64,000 bases of DNA from Rhodocyclaceae bacterium (GTDB lineage Bacteria > Pseudomonadota > Gammaproteobacteria > Burkholderiales > Rhodocyclaceae), in assembly GCA_023230455.1 (NCBI GenBank), contig JALNXH010000002.1:1-64000 (forward strand), written 5' to 3'. This document shows positions 8,862-18,379 of this stretch, piece by piece. Positions within the stretch are counted from its first letter, which is position 1, and each line of letters begins with the position of its first letter. Made by a program: the position numbers and the translations under genes. Below the pieces are notes generated by a model. The model saw nothing but the letters and a program-made list of their open reading frames with translations. It did no database searches and was not told where the DNA came from.

Positions 8862-8893
8862 CGGGCAGGCCCTGAAACTCAGCGGTCTGCCCG
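8862..8893 (+). terminator. Hairpin between tRNA-Gln and prs, possible weak terminator or processing stem
   Basis: CGGGCAGGCC (8862-8871) pairs with GGTCTGCCCG (8884-8893), with an inner CTGA/TCAG stem and one bulged base. The following CTTCGTTT is a poor U-tract. It could partly terminate transcription after the tRNA or be a processing signal separating the tRNA from the prs mRNA. Confidence 0.4.
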
Positions 8894-8925
8894 CTTCGTT
8901 TGCAGCGTTGTTACCAGAGGCGCCC

Positions 8926-9876
8926 ATGGCTTATGACAGCCTGATGGTCTTCACCGGCAATGCCAACCCCAAGCTGGCGGCCGATGTAGTCAAGCGTTTG
9001 AACATCTCCCTCGGACGGGCTAACGTGGCGCGTTTTTCCGACGGCGAGATCAATGTCGAGATTCTCGAGCATGTTCGCGGCCGCGACGTGTTCATTCTCC
9101 AGCCGACCTGCGCGCCGACCAACGACAACCTGATGGAGTTGGTGATCCTCACCGACGCGCTGAAGCGCGCCTCCGCGGCGCGGATCACCGCTGCGGTGCC
9201 GTATTTCGGCTACGCCCGGCAGGATCGCCGGCCGCGCTCGGCGCGGGTGCCGATCACAGCCAAGGTGGTGGCCAACATGCTCCAGGCGGCCGGCGTGGAC
9301 CGGGTGCTGACGGTGGACTTGCATGCCGACCAGATCCAGGGCTTCTTCGATGTGCCGGTGGACAATATCTACGCTGCGCCGGTGCTGCTCAACGACCTGT
9401 GGAAGCGCAACTACGAGAACCTGCTGGTGGTTTCGCCCGACGTCGGCGGCGTGGTCCGCGCGCGCGCCTTCGCCAAGCAGATGGAAACCGATCTGGCGAT
9501 CATCGACAAGCGCCGCCCCAAGGCCAACGTCTCCGAAGTCATGAACATCATCGGCGACGTCCAGGGCCGCGCCTGCGTCATCATGGACGACATAGTCGAT
9601 ACCGCCGGCACGCTGTGCAAGGCGGCGCAGGCGCTCAAGGAGCACGGCGCGTCGCGGGTGATGGCCTACTGCACCCATCCTGTGCTGTCGGGTACGGCGA
9701 TCGCCCGCATCAACGATTCGGATCTGGACGAGCTGGTAGTGACCGACACCATTCCACTCTCGGAGGAAGCCAAGGGCTGTGAGCGCATCCGTGCCGTGTC
9801 GATCGCCGGGCTGATGGCCGAGACCATCATGCGCATCAGCAACGACGAGTCGGTGTCGTCGCTGTTCATGGAATAA
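8926..9876 (+). CDS. prs: Ribose-phosphate pyrophosphokinase
   Basis: Prs makes 5-phosphoribosyl-1-pyrophosphate from ribose 5-phosphate and ATP, feeding purine, pyrimidine, histidine and NAD synthesis. The 316-residue length is standard for the class I enzyme. Motifs include the regulatory-flexible-loop region YARQDRRPRSARVPI and the PRPP-binding loop DDIVDTAGT. The ATG opening MAYDSLMVFTGNANP was chosen; the longer reading frame upstream runs through the tRNA gene and cannot be coding. rplY, pth and ychF follow in the same direction. Confidence 0.97.
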   Translation: MAYDSLMVFTGNANPKLAADVVKRLNISLGRANVARFSDGEINVEILEHVRGRDVFILQPTCAPTNDNLMELVILTDALKRASAARITAAVPYFGYARQDRRPRSARVPITAKVVANMLQAAGVDRVLTVDLHADQIQGFFDVPVDNIYAAPVLLNDLWKRNYENLLVVSPDVGGVVRARAFAKQMETDLAIIDKRRPKANVSEVMNIIGDVQGRACVIMDDIVDTAGTLCKAAQALKEHGASRVMAYCTHPVLSGTAIARINDSDLDELVVTDTIPLSEEAKGCERIRAVSIAGLMAETIMRISNDESVSSLFME

Positions 9877-9957
9877 GTTTTCGCCCGTTGCGGGCAACCG
9901 CAGTGGGCTCAACCCGCCCCGTCTGGTCGCGGATGGGGTTCTTTATCAGGAGTCGTC

Positions 9958-10620
9958 ATGACCATTGAAATCAACGCTACCACGCGCGATACGCAGGGAA
10001 CGAGTGCGAGCCGCCGCCTGCGTCGTGCCAGCCGGGTTCCCGGCATCGTATACGGCGGCACAGCCAAGCCCCAGTCCATCGACCTGGATCACAACGAATT
10101 GTTCCAGGCGCTGCGCAAGGAAGCCTTCTACTCAACCGTGCTCAGCCTGAATGTCGCCGGCCAGAAGGAAACCGTTCTGCTGCGCGACGTGCAGCGCCAC
10201 GCCTACAAGCCGGTGATCCTTCACGTGGACTTCCTGCGCGTCGATGCGACCCACAAGATCCACCAGAAGGTGCCGCTGCACTTCGTCAATGCCGACATAG
10301 CTCCGGGCGTGAAGACCCAGGGCGGCATCGTCTCCCACGTGGTGACCGAAGTTGACGTGAAGTGCCTGCCGGGCGACCTGCCGGCCTTCATCGAAGTCGA
10401 TCTGAAGGATCTGTCCTCCGGCCACTCGATCCACATCTCGCAACTGCCGCTGCCGAAGGGTGTGGAAGTGGTGCATCACGGCGAAGGCGATCCGGTCGTC
10501 GCCACCATCCTCATCAAGGGTGGCAGCAAGGCCGACGAAGAGCCGGTCGTGGAAGCTCCGGTGGTGGCTGCTACCCCCGCCGCCCCTGCGAAGAAGTCCG
10601 AGAAGACCGATAAGCGATAA
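9958..10620 (+). CDS. rplY: 50S ribosomal protein L25/general stress protein Ctc
   Basis: L25 binds 5S rRNA in the large ribosomal subunit. This is the long two-domain Ctc form (220 residues): an N-terminal L25 domain (about 1-92, with the SRRLRRASRVPGIVYGG segment), a C-terminal beta domain (about 93-185) and an Ala/Pro/Lys-rich tail. A good Shine-Dalgarno sequence (CAGGAG) precedes the ATG. The stop is 4 bases before the TTG start of pth. Confidence 0.96.
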   Translation: MTIEINATTRDTQGTSASRRLRRASRVPGIVYGGTAKPQSIDLDHNELFQALRKEAFYSTVLSLNVAGQKETVLLRDVQRHAYKPVILHVDFLRVDATHKIHQKVPLHFVNADIAPGVKTQGGIVSHVVTEVDVKCLPGDLPAFIEVDLKDLSSGHSIHISQLPLPKGVEVVHHGEGDPVVATILIKGGSKADEEPVVEAPVVAATPAAPAKKSEKTDKR

Positions 10621-10624
10621 GCCC

Positions 10625-11220
10625 TTGTCGTCACCGCTGCGACTGATCGTCGGCCTCGGTAACCCCGGGGCCGAATACACCGAAACCCGGCACAACGCCG
10701 GGTTTCGGTTTTGTGAGCGGCTGGCCCGCGAACTCGGCGCCTCATTCGGCAAGGAAAGCCGTTTCCACGGCTGGGCCGCCAACGTACGCGATGCCGGTAT
10801 CTGGCTGCTGATGCCGGCCACCTTCATGAATCGTTCAGGCCTGGCGGTGCAGGCCCTGGCGCATTTCTACCGCATCGCCCCGGCCGAAATGCTGGTGGTG
10901 CACGACGAACTGGACCTGCCGCCCGGACAGATGCGCCTCAAGTTCGGCGGCGGTCTCGGTGGGCACAACGGCCTCAAGGACATCACCGGCCATCTCGGCA
11001 CCCAGGACTACTGGCGCTTGCGCCTGGGCATCGGCCATCCCGGCGACCGCAACGAGGTCGTCAACTACGTGCTGAAGCCGGCCCGCCGCGAAGAGCAGGA
11101 CGAGATCGACGCCGCCATCGACCGAGCCCTCGCCGCCTGGCCCGACATTGCCCAGGGCGCTATGGACGCGGCGACGAGAAAAATCAACGCCAAACCGGCG
11201 GCACCCAAAAAGGAAGCACC

Positions 11221-11224
<4 letters not shown>
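10625..11224 (+). CDS. pth: Peptidyl-tRNA hydrolase (TTG start)
   Basis: Pth recycles peptidyl-tRNAs that drop off the ribosome. The 199-residue protein has the catalytic His23 in TRHNAG, the GLGNPG loop near the N-terminus and the VVHDELDLPPG motif with the catalytic Asp. I chose the TTG giving (M)SSPLRLIVGLGNPG because it lies 4 bases after the rplY stop and gives the standard N-terminus. No ATG is available between the rplY stop and this conserved block, so the alternative start is well supported. Its stop overlaps the ychF start (ATGA). Confidence 0.94.
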
Positions 11225-12312
<1,088 letters not shown>

Positions 12313-12331
12313 ACCATCACCGATTGGACTG

Positions 12332-12350
12332 GCGCCTGGTTTTCAGGCGC
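12332..12350. terminator. Hairpin between converging ychF and DUF3460 genes
   Basis: GCGCCTG (12332-12338) pairs with CAGGCGC (12344-12350) around a five-base loop GTTTT. There is no clear U-run on either strand, so termination here would be weak or Rho-assisted. Confidence 0.3.
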
Positions 12351-12355
12351 ATTGT

Positions 12356-12544
12356 TCAGTTCGCGTCGTAGTAATAGGCCTTTTGCGGCACGCGGGCCTC
12401 GGCTTCGCGGCGCTGGGTATCCAGGTCGCGCGGCGCCTTGTCCCACCACAAGGCACGGCCCTTCTTCTGTTCCTGGAGTTCTTCCGGATGGTTTTTCAGC
12501 CATTCGCGCATGAACTGGGTGTGTTCGGATTCGTAGATTGCCAT
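12356..12544 (-). CDS. Small DUF3460 family protein
   Basis: This acidic/basic 62-residue protein (MAIYESEHTQFMREWLKNHPE... ending YYYDAN) matches the small DUF3460 family known from betaproteobacteria. It has no membrane segment, cysteine motif or enzymatic signature; the EEWLKNHPEELQEQK-like stretch suggests a helix. Its function is unknown. It lies 12 bases downstream of spoT in the same direction and is probably cotranscribed with it. The family call is from memory of the N-terminal pattern, not from a search. Confidence 0.75.
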   Translation of the reverse strand: MAIYESEHTQFMREWLKNHPEELQEQKKGRALWWDKAPRDLDTQRREAEARVPQKAYYYDAN

Positions 12545-12556
12545 TTGTTTTTCCTT

Positions 12557-14761
12557 TTAGCGGATCGAATCTTTCAGGCGGACGATGCGTACCACCTCGG
12601 GGATGTGACGCAGGCCACGGATGACGCGAGCGAGGTGCACGCGGTTGCCTACCTCGACGGTGAAATAGACCGACGTGGCGGCGCCATGGTCTTCGTCGAT
12701 GCGGACGTCGATGATGTTCGACTGGGCGTCGGAAATGGCCAGCGCGAGCTTGGCCAACACGCCGCGCTTGTTTTCCACCATGACGCGCACGTTGACCTCG
12801 AACAGCCGCTCGATGCCCGACTCCCATTCCACGTCCACCCATTCCACCTTGTCGCCGCGCAGGCGGGCGATGGCCGGACAGTCGTGGGTATGCACCACCA
12901 GCCCCTGCCCTTTGCGGATCAGGCCGAGGATCGGGTCGCCGGGGATTGGCCGGCAACAGGAGGCGAGCTGCACCGCGACGCCTTCGGTGCCGCGGATCAG
13001 GATCGGGCCGCGGCTCTTGTGTTCCTCGGGTGTGGCATTACCGCGCAGCTCGGCGATGCTGCGCGCGACGATGGCCGGCAGGCGCTTACCGAGGCCGATG
13101 TCGGTAAGCAGATCGTTGCGCGATTTGATTCCCAGGTCGCGCACGCAGCGCTCCCACAGCGCGGTGTCGACGTCGGCCAGCGGAATGTCGAAGTTGCGTA
13201 GCGCCTGGCCGAGCAGGCGTTCGCCGAGTGCGGCCGAAGCTTCCTGCTGCTGGGTCTTGAGGAAGTGGCGAATCTTCGAGCGGGCGCGGCTGCTGCGCAC
13301 ATAGGATAGCCACGCCGGATTCGGGCTGGCGTTGGGCGCGGTGATGATCTCGACGCGGTCGCCGTTCTTCAGCTCGGTGCGCAGCGGCATCAACTCCAGA
13401 TTGATGCGGCAGGCGACGCAGTGGTTGCCGATGTCAGTGTGCACGGCATAGGCAAAATCCACTGCGGTGGCGCCGCGCGGCAGGCCGATGATCTTGCCTT
13501 TGGGGGTGAATACATAGACCTCCGACGAGAACAGGTCGACTTTCACGTGTTCGAGAAACTCGGCCGAGTCGCCGGAGGCCGATTGCAGTTCAAGTAGCGA
13601 CTGCAGCCACTTGTGGGTGCGCCGTTGCAGCTCGGAAAGCGCCTCCTCGTCCTTGTACAGCCAGTGCGAGGCGACGCCGGATTCGGCGACATGGTGCATG
13701 TCGCGGGTGCGTACCTGCATCTCCACCGGCGTGCCGTAGGGCCCGATCAGCGTAGTGTGCAGCGACTGGTAGCCGTTGGCCTTGGGGATCGCGATGTAGT
13801 CCTTGAACTTGCCCGGCACCGGTTTGTACATGCCGTGCAGCACGCCCAGCGTCAGGTAGCAGGTGGAGGTGTCCTTGACGATGATGCGAAAGCCGTAGAT
13901 GTCGAGCACCTGCGAGAAGGTGAGGTGCTTTTCGCGCATCTTGCGGTAGATGCCGTAAAGGTGCTTCTCGCGGCCCATCACCTCGGCCTCGATGCCGGCT
14001 TCCGGCAATGAGGATTGCAGGGCGGTGAGAATCTTGCTGACCACCTCGCGACGGTTGCGCCGCGCCGCCTTGATGGCTTTTTCCAGCACCCGGTAGCGCA
14101 TCGGGTAGCAGTGCTTGAAGGAAAGTTCCTGTAGCTCGCGGTACAACGTGTTGAGGCCGAGGCGGTTGGCGATCGGGGCGTAGATGTCCAGCGTCTCACG
14201 CGCGATGCGGCGGCGCTTGTCGGGCCGCACCGCATCGAGGGTCTGCATGTTGTGCAGGCGATCGGCCAGCTTGATGAGAATGACGCGCACGTCGCGCGCC
14301 ATGGCCAGCAGCATCTTGCGGTAATTTTCCGCCTGGGCCTGCTCGTAGGTCTGGTTCTCGATGCGATCGAGCTTGGAAACGCCGTCTACCAGTTCCGCCG
14401 CGGTCTTGCCGAAGCGATCGGCAATCTGCTGCTTGGTGATCTCGGTGTCTTCCATCACATCGTGCAGCAGCGCGGCGATCAGCGCCTGGGGGTCGAGATG
14501 CCAGCGTGCCATGCTGGCGGCGACGGCCAGCGGATGGGAGATGTAGGGGTCGCCGCTGATGCGGTACTGACCTTCGTGGGCCGCCTCGCCGAAGCGGTAG
14601 GCGTCCTCGATCAGCGCGATGTCTTCGGCGCCGAGATAGTTGCCGAGCTGGTCCTTGAAGAGCGCGAGATCGCGCGCCGGATCATGCGTCGACTTGGGTG
14701 CGCGACCGGAGAACGGGGGCTTGGAAAAGGCGGCAATGGAGGATGGGAGAGTAGCCGCCAT
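12557..14761 (-). CDS. spoT: Bifunctional (p)ppGpp synthetase/hydrolase SpoT
   Basis: This 734-residue enzyme makes and degrades the alarmone (p)ppGpp. The HD hydrolase domain is intact: His62 region, HD at residues 100-101 and ED at 104-105 in LLHDVMEDTE. The synthetase domain contains GKFKDYIAIPKANGYQSLHT. The KFKD sequence is the basic RxKD-type motif of bifunctional enzymes, in contrast to the EFDD of monofunctional RelA. TGS, zinc-finger/helical and ACT domains follow, the ACT at about 660-734. It is transcribed after rpoZ and gmk, the usual gmk-rpoZ-spoT order. No second RelA is in the window. Confidence 0.96.
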   Translation of the reverse strand: MAATLPSSIAAFSKPPFSGRAPKSTHDPARDLALFKDQLGNYLGAEDIALIEDAYRFGEAAHEGQYRISGDPYISHPLAVAASMARWHLDPQALIAALLHDVMEDTEITKQQIADRFGKTAAELVDGVSKLDRIENQTYEQAQAENYRKMLLAMARDVRVILIKLADRLHNMQTLDAVRPDKRRRIARETLDIYAPIANRLGLNTLYRELQELSFKHCYPMRYRVLEKAIKAARRNRREVVSKILTALQSSLPEAGIEAEVMGREKHLYGIYRKMREKHLTFSQVLDIYGFRIIVKDTSTCYLTLGVLHGMYKPVPGKFKDYIAIPKANGYQSLHTTLIGPYGTPVEMQVRTRDMHHVAESGVASHWLYKDEEALSELQRRTHKWLQSLLELQSASGDSAEFLEHVKVDLFSSEVYVFTPKGKIIGLPRGATAVDFAYAVHTDIGNHCVACRINLELMPLRTELKNGDRVEIITAPNASPNPAWLSYVRSSRARSKIRHFLKTQQQEASAALGERLLGQALRNFDIPLADVDTALWERCVRDLGIKSRNDLLTDIGLGKRLPAIVARSIAELRGNATPEEHKSRGPILIRGTEGVAVQLASCCRPIPGDPILGLIRKGQGLVVHTHDCPAIARLRGDKVEWVDVEWESGIERLFEVNVRVMVENKRGVLAKLALAISDAQSNIIDVRIDEDHGAATSVYFTVEVGNRVHLARVIRGLRHIPEVVRIVRLKDSIR

Positions 14762-14790
14762 GGAGAAGTGCTCCCATCCCCTTTACATCT

Positions 14791-14997
14791 TTATGCCTGA
14801 CCGCGATTGAGGATTTCCAGGCCGTACTTGCCGGCGGCCATTTCGCGCAGAGCGATCACGGTCGGCTTGTCGCGGCCGGGATCGACCTGCGGCGTGCTGC
14901 CCATGGCGATCTGCCGGGCGCGGTAGGTGGCGGCCAGGGTGAGCTGGAAGCGGTTGGTGATGTTTTTCATGCAGTCGTCAACGGTGACACGGGCCAT
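14791..14997 (-). CDS. rpoZ: RNA polymerase omega subunit
   Basis: Omega assists folding and assembly of the beta' subunit of RNA polymerase and contributes to the ppGpp site. The 68-residue sequence begins MARVTVDDCMKNITNRFQL, the canonical omega N-terminus, and contains RARQI. The start is preceded by GAGGAT. It lies between gmk (20 bases upstream) and spoT (29 bases downstream), placing ppGpp metabolism and one of its target-site subunits in one operon. Confidence 0.97.
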   Translation of the reverse strand: MARVTVDDCMKNITNRFQLTLAATYRARQIAMGSTPQVDPGRDKPTVIALREMAAGKYGLEILNRGQA

Positions 14998-15017
14998 GGC
15001 GTAATCCTCGGGTGGAA

Positions 15018-15635
15018 TCAAATGGAATCGAGAAACCGGAACACGTCCGGGTGGCGGGCGCGTTGCGGGACGAAACGCAGGCGAGAGGAACGCACTGCCG
15101 CCAGCAGGTCCTCGACGGCAACCTGCAAGTCTTTGTTGATTATAACAAATTCGAACTCGCTCACGTGACGCATTTCGCCCAGTGCGCCCATCAGGCGGCG
15201 CTGGATGGTGTCTTCGCTGTCCTGGCCGCGCGTACGCAGGCGGCGACCCAGCTCCTCCATCGACGGCGGCAGGATGAAAACGCCCACGGCGTGGGGGAAC
15301 AGGCGCTTGACCTGCTGCGCGCCCTGCCAGTCGATTTCCAGCAGCACGTCGTCGCCGGCGGCCAGCCGTGTCTCCAGCCAGACCCGCGATGTGCCGTAGA
15401 AATTGCCGTGAACCTCGGCCCATTCGAGGAACTCGCCGCGCTCGCGCATCGCATGGAAGGCGGCGAGGTCGATGAAATGGTATTCGCACCCCCCGCGTTC
15501 CCCCGGACGCGGCGCCCGCGTGGTGAAGGACACCGAGTGCACGATGCTGGGGTCGCGCTCCATCAGCAGCTTCACCAGCGTGGTCTTGCCGGCGCCGGAA
15601 GGTGCGGCGACGATGAACAGGGAACCGGGCATCAT
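15018..15635 (-). CDS. gmk: Guanylate kinase
   Basis: Gmk phosphorylates GMP to GDP. The P-loop APSGAGKTT is at residues 11-19, and SFTTRAPRPGE and GEFLEWAEVHGNFYGT are the GMP-binding segments. At 205 residues the length is normal. Two adjacent ATG codons are possible starts (MMPGS); the difference is a single residue. It is the second gene of a yicC-gmk-rpoZ-spoT-DUF3460 run. Confidence 0.97.
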   Translation of the reverse strand: MMPGSLFIVAAPSGAGKTTLVKLLMERDPSIVHSVSFTTRAPRPGERGGCEYHFIDLAAFHAMRERGEFLEWAEVHGNFYGTSRVWLETRLAAGDDVLLEIDWQGAQQVKRLFPHAVGVFILPPSMEELGRRLRTRGQDSEDTIQRRLMGALGEMRHVSEFEFVIINKDLQVAVEDLLAAVRSSRLRFVPQRARHPDVFRFLDSI

Positions 15636-15684
15636 GGTCGGATCCGATCGATGGAGGGTTGAAGAGAAGCCGTCGGTGCGTTGG

Positions 15685-16551
15685 TCATTCCAGATTCTGC
15701 ACCTGCTCGCGCATCTGCTCGACCAGCAGTTTGAGTTCCATGGCGATGGCGGTGATTTCGGTCGACACCGATTTCGAGGCCAGCGTGTTGGCTTCGCGGT
15801 TGAGTTCCTGCATCAGGAAATCCAGCCGCTTGCCGACCGCGCCGCCCTTGCCCAGCACGCGCTCGACTTCGTCGATGTGGGTAGTCAGCCGCGCCAGTTC
15901 CTCGGCGACGTCGATGCGCGCGGCGAACACGCCGAGCTCCTGGCGGATGCGGTCCTCGTCGAGATTCGCCACCGCTTCGCGCAGGCGCGCGGCGAGCCGA
16001 TCCTGGTAGTCGGTCAGCACTTTCGGCAGCAGCGGCGCGACCGCCGCCGCACCTTCGCGCATGCGGACCAGCTTTTCGCGCAGGATCGACTCCAGGCGGG
16101 CGCCCTCGCGGCCGCGTGTGGCGACGAAATCGGCGAGCAGCGCGGCGAGCAGCGCGAGGGCTTCGCCGTGCAGTTTGTCCGCATCCAGCGCTTCATCGGC
16201 GAGGACGCCGGGCCAGCGCAGGATTTCCGCCACGGTCAACGGCGCGGCATCGGCGACGGCGCCGCGCACTTCGCCGGCCAACCGCCCCAACTGTGCCACC
16301 AGGGCCATGTTCGGCTGCAATTCGCGGCCTGCACCCGAACGCGACTGGAGGAACACCCGGCATTCCAGCTTGCCGCGCTGCACCTTGGCGGCAATCAGTT
16401 CGCGCATCGGCATTTCGAGAAAGCGCAGTTCGTCGCCGATGCGGTAGGTGAGATCGAGATAGCGCGAATTGACGCTCTTCAGTTCGATATTCAGCAGCGC
16501 GAAGCCGAGGTCGCGGCTGCCGGCGGCGAAGCCGGTCATGCTATAGATCAT
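15685..16551 (-). CDS. yicC: YicC family protein, probable endoribonuclease
   Basis: The 288-residue protein begins MIYSMTGFAAGSRD and continues IELKSVNSRYLDL, the conserved YicC N-terminus. Its C-terminal part (LDFLMQELNREANTLASKS) is the DUF1732 domain. YicC-type proteins have been reported to act as endoribonucleases on small RNAs in E. coli, so a role in RNA turnover is inferred. In many proteobacteria yicC neighbours gmk and rph; here a kinase/phosphatase pair separates it from rph. Confidence 0.93.
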   Translation of the reverse strand: MIYSMTGFAAGSRDLGFALLNIELKSVNSRYLDLTYRIGDELRFLEMPMRELIAAKVQRGKLECRVFLQSRSGAGRELQPNMALVAQLGRLAGEVRGAVADAAPLTVAEILRWPGVLADEALDADKLHGEALALLAALLADFVATRGREGARLESILREKLVRMREGAAAVAPLLPKVLTDYQDRLAARLREAVANLDEDRIRQELGVFAARIDVAEELARLTTHIDEVERVLGKGGAVGKRLDFLMQELNREANTLASKSVSTEITAIAMELKLLVEQMREQVQNLE

Positions 16552-16570
16552 GGTCGGGGCGTTCCGCGGC

Positions 16571-16599
16571 TTTACAGCGCGGAGCAGGCAACAGAGAAT
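16571..16599 (+). promoter_or_regulatory. Possible sigma-70 promoter for the kinase-phosphatase operon
   Basis: TTTACA (16571-16576) and GAGAAT (16594-16599) are spaced by 17 bases and lie between the divergent yicC and kinase starts. The -35 matches five of six consensus bases and the -10 four of six. Confidence 0.4.
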
Positions 16600-16624
16600 G
16601 CAGCGATTCTAGCGCCTAACCTTC

Positions 16625-17551
16625 ATGTCCCCCGCCCAGGCAAACCAACCGCTGCCCTCCGGCTTCATGCTTGAGCAGTACCGTATCGTGCGGCAGATTT
16701 CGCTGGGCGGGTTTTCCATCGTCTATCTCGCCCACGATGCGCGCGAGATGCCGGTGGCGATCAAGGAGTATCTGCCCAACGCGCTGGCGCTGCGGGCCGG
16801 CGAAAGTCCCGAGCCGGTGGTGGCGGAAATCCACCGCACCGCCTTCAACCACGGCCTGCGTTGCTTTTTCGAGGAGGGGAGCATCCTGGCCCGCCTCAAC
16901 CATGCCAATGTGGTGCGGGTGGTGAACTTCTTCCGCGCCAACGGCACGGCCTATCTAGTGATGCAGTACGAGCGCGGGCGGACCCTGCTGGAACACATCC
17001 AGAAGCGCAGCGGGGCGCTGGAAGAGGATCAGGTGCGGGGCATCTTCGGCCGTCTGCTCAACGGGCTGCGCGAGGTGCATAGCCAGAAGCTGCTGCACCT
17101 CGACATCAAGCCGGCCAACATCTACCTGCGCAACGACGGCAATCCGGTGCTGCTCGATTTTGGCGCCGCGCGCCAGGTCATCGGCCTCGATGCGCCGCTG
17201 CTCAAGGCTATGCACACGCCCGGCTACGCCGCGCCGGAGCAGTACGGCCGGCAGGAGGATTTCGGCCCGTGGACCGACATCTACGCCGTCGGCGCCAGCC
17301 TCTATGCCAGCCTCGGCGGCCAGGCGCCGCTGGCGGCCGACAAGCGACTGGAGGAAGACGCGCTGGTGCCGGCGACGAAGGCATTTGCCGCACGCTATTC
17401 GCGCCAGTTGCTGGAAACCGTGGATGCCTGCCTACAGCTCGACCACCTGCGGCGGCCGCAGAGCGTGTTCGCCTTGCAGCAGCAGCTGGCGAGCAGCGAG
17501 CGCGGCGGCAGCGGCCTGCTCGGCCGCATCAGGGGGCTGCTACAGCGATGA
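16625..17551 (+). CDS. Serine/threonine protein kinase (Hanks type)
   Basis: The 308-residue kinase domain is complete and looks active. It has a glycine-rich loop (ISLGGFSIVYLA, residues 25-36), ATP-anchoring Lys47 in VAIKEYLP, a candidate alpha-C Glu at 83-84, the catalytic loop HLDIKPANIYL at 158-168 (Asp160, Asn165) and DFG at 178-180. There is no transmembrane helix and no extracytoplasmic sensor domain, unlike PknB-type kinases, so it is a soluble minimal kinase. Its stop overlaps the start of a PP2C phosphatase gene, forming an antagonistic pair. Substrates are unknown. The Shine-Dalgarno sequence is weak, and the ATG is the first in frame after the yicC divergence point. Confidence 0.92.
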   Translation: MSPAQANQPLPSGFMLEQYRIVRQISLGGFSIVYLAHDAREMPVAIKEYLPNALALRAGESPEPVVAEIHRTAFNHGLRCFFEEGSILARLNHANVVRVVNFFRANGTAYLVMQYERGRTLLEHIQKRSGALEEDQVRGIFGRLLNGLREVHSQKLLHLDIKPANIYLRNDGNPVLLDFGAARQVIGLDAPLLKAMHTPGYAAPEQYGRQEDFGPWTDIYAVGASLYASLGGQAPLAADKRLEEDALVPATKAFAARYSRQLLETVDACLQLDHLRRPQSVFALQQQLASSERGGSGLLGRIRGLLQR

Positions 17552-18369
17552 AATTCAGCGTCTATCAGGAAAGCCGTGTCGGCCCGCGGCGGGACAACCA
17601 GGATCGGCTGGCCTACCGCTACAGCAGCGACGCGCTGCTGCTGGTGGTGGCCGACGGCATGGGCGGCTACGCCCACGGCGAGCTGGCGGCGCAGGTGGCG
17701 GTGGATCACTTGGTCGATGCCTTCGAGCACCGTGCCCGGCCGCGCCTCGACGAGCCGTTCAGCTTTCTTGCCGAATGCTTCAACGGCGCCCATGCCGCGA
17801 TCGGTCGCGTCGCCGCTCACCGCGGACTCGATGCGGTGCCGCGGACCACGCTGGTGGCCTGCGTGGCCCAGGACGGCATTGCCTACTGGGCCCACGCCGG
17901 CGATTCGCGTCTCTACCTGCTGCGCGAAGGCCGCATCCACGCCTGCACTCAGGACCATTCGCGCGTCCAGCTGCTGCTGCGACAGGGATTGATCGACGAC
18001 GACGAGGCGCGCCAGCATCCGCAGCGCAACCGCGTCTTCAGTTGTCTTGGCGGAGCGGTCGAGCCGCAGATCGAGTTCTCGCGCAAGGTGCCGCTCTACG
18101 ATCAGGACGTGCTCGCCCTGTGCAGCGACGGCGTCTGGGGGCCGCTCGGCGACGACCGGCTGGCGCAGGCGCTCGCCGCCGCGCGCCCCGGCGACGCCGT
18201 ACCGGCGTTGCTCGACGAGGCCGAGCGCATCGCCGGCCGCGGCGGCGACAACCTGTCCCTGCTCGCGCTGCGCTGGGAGGAAGGCCTGGCGGGCGAATCG
18301 CCCAGCGATGAGGAACTGGAACGCGCAATCGACCAGATTCGGGGCATCATTCGCCCCTCGCAAAAATAA
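17548..18369 (+). CDS. PP2C-family serine/threonine protein phosphatase
   Basis: This 273-residue phosphatase would reverse the action of the overlapping upstream kinase. Metal-binding motifs are in place: RRDNQDR near residues 14-20 (Asp16 and Asp19), VADGMGG at 34-40, the AHAGDSRLYLL segment, LCSDGVWG and GGDNLSLLAL near the C-terminus. These are the conserved acidic residues that hold two Mn/Mg ions. The ATG shares bases with the kinase stop (ATGA). RNase PH follows after 10 bases, so the pair may be cotranscribed with rph-rdgB-hemW. Confidence 0.93.
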   Translation: MKFSVYQESRVGPRRDNQDRLAYRYSSDALLLVVADGMGGYAHGELAAQVAVDHLVDAFEHRARPRLDEPFSFLAECFNGAHAAIGRVAAHRGLDAVPRTTLVACVAQDGIAYWAHAGDSRLYLLREGRIHACTQDHSRVQLLLRQGLIDDDEARQHPQRNRVFSCLGGAVEPQIEFSRKVPLYDQDVLALCSDGVWGPLGDDRLAQALAAARPGDAVPALLDEAERIAGRGGDNLSLLALRWEEGLAGESPSDEELERAIDQIRGIIRPSQK

Positions 18370-18379
18370 AGGAACCCCC

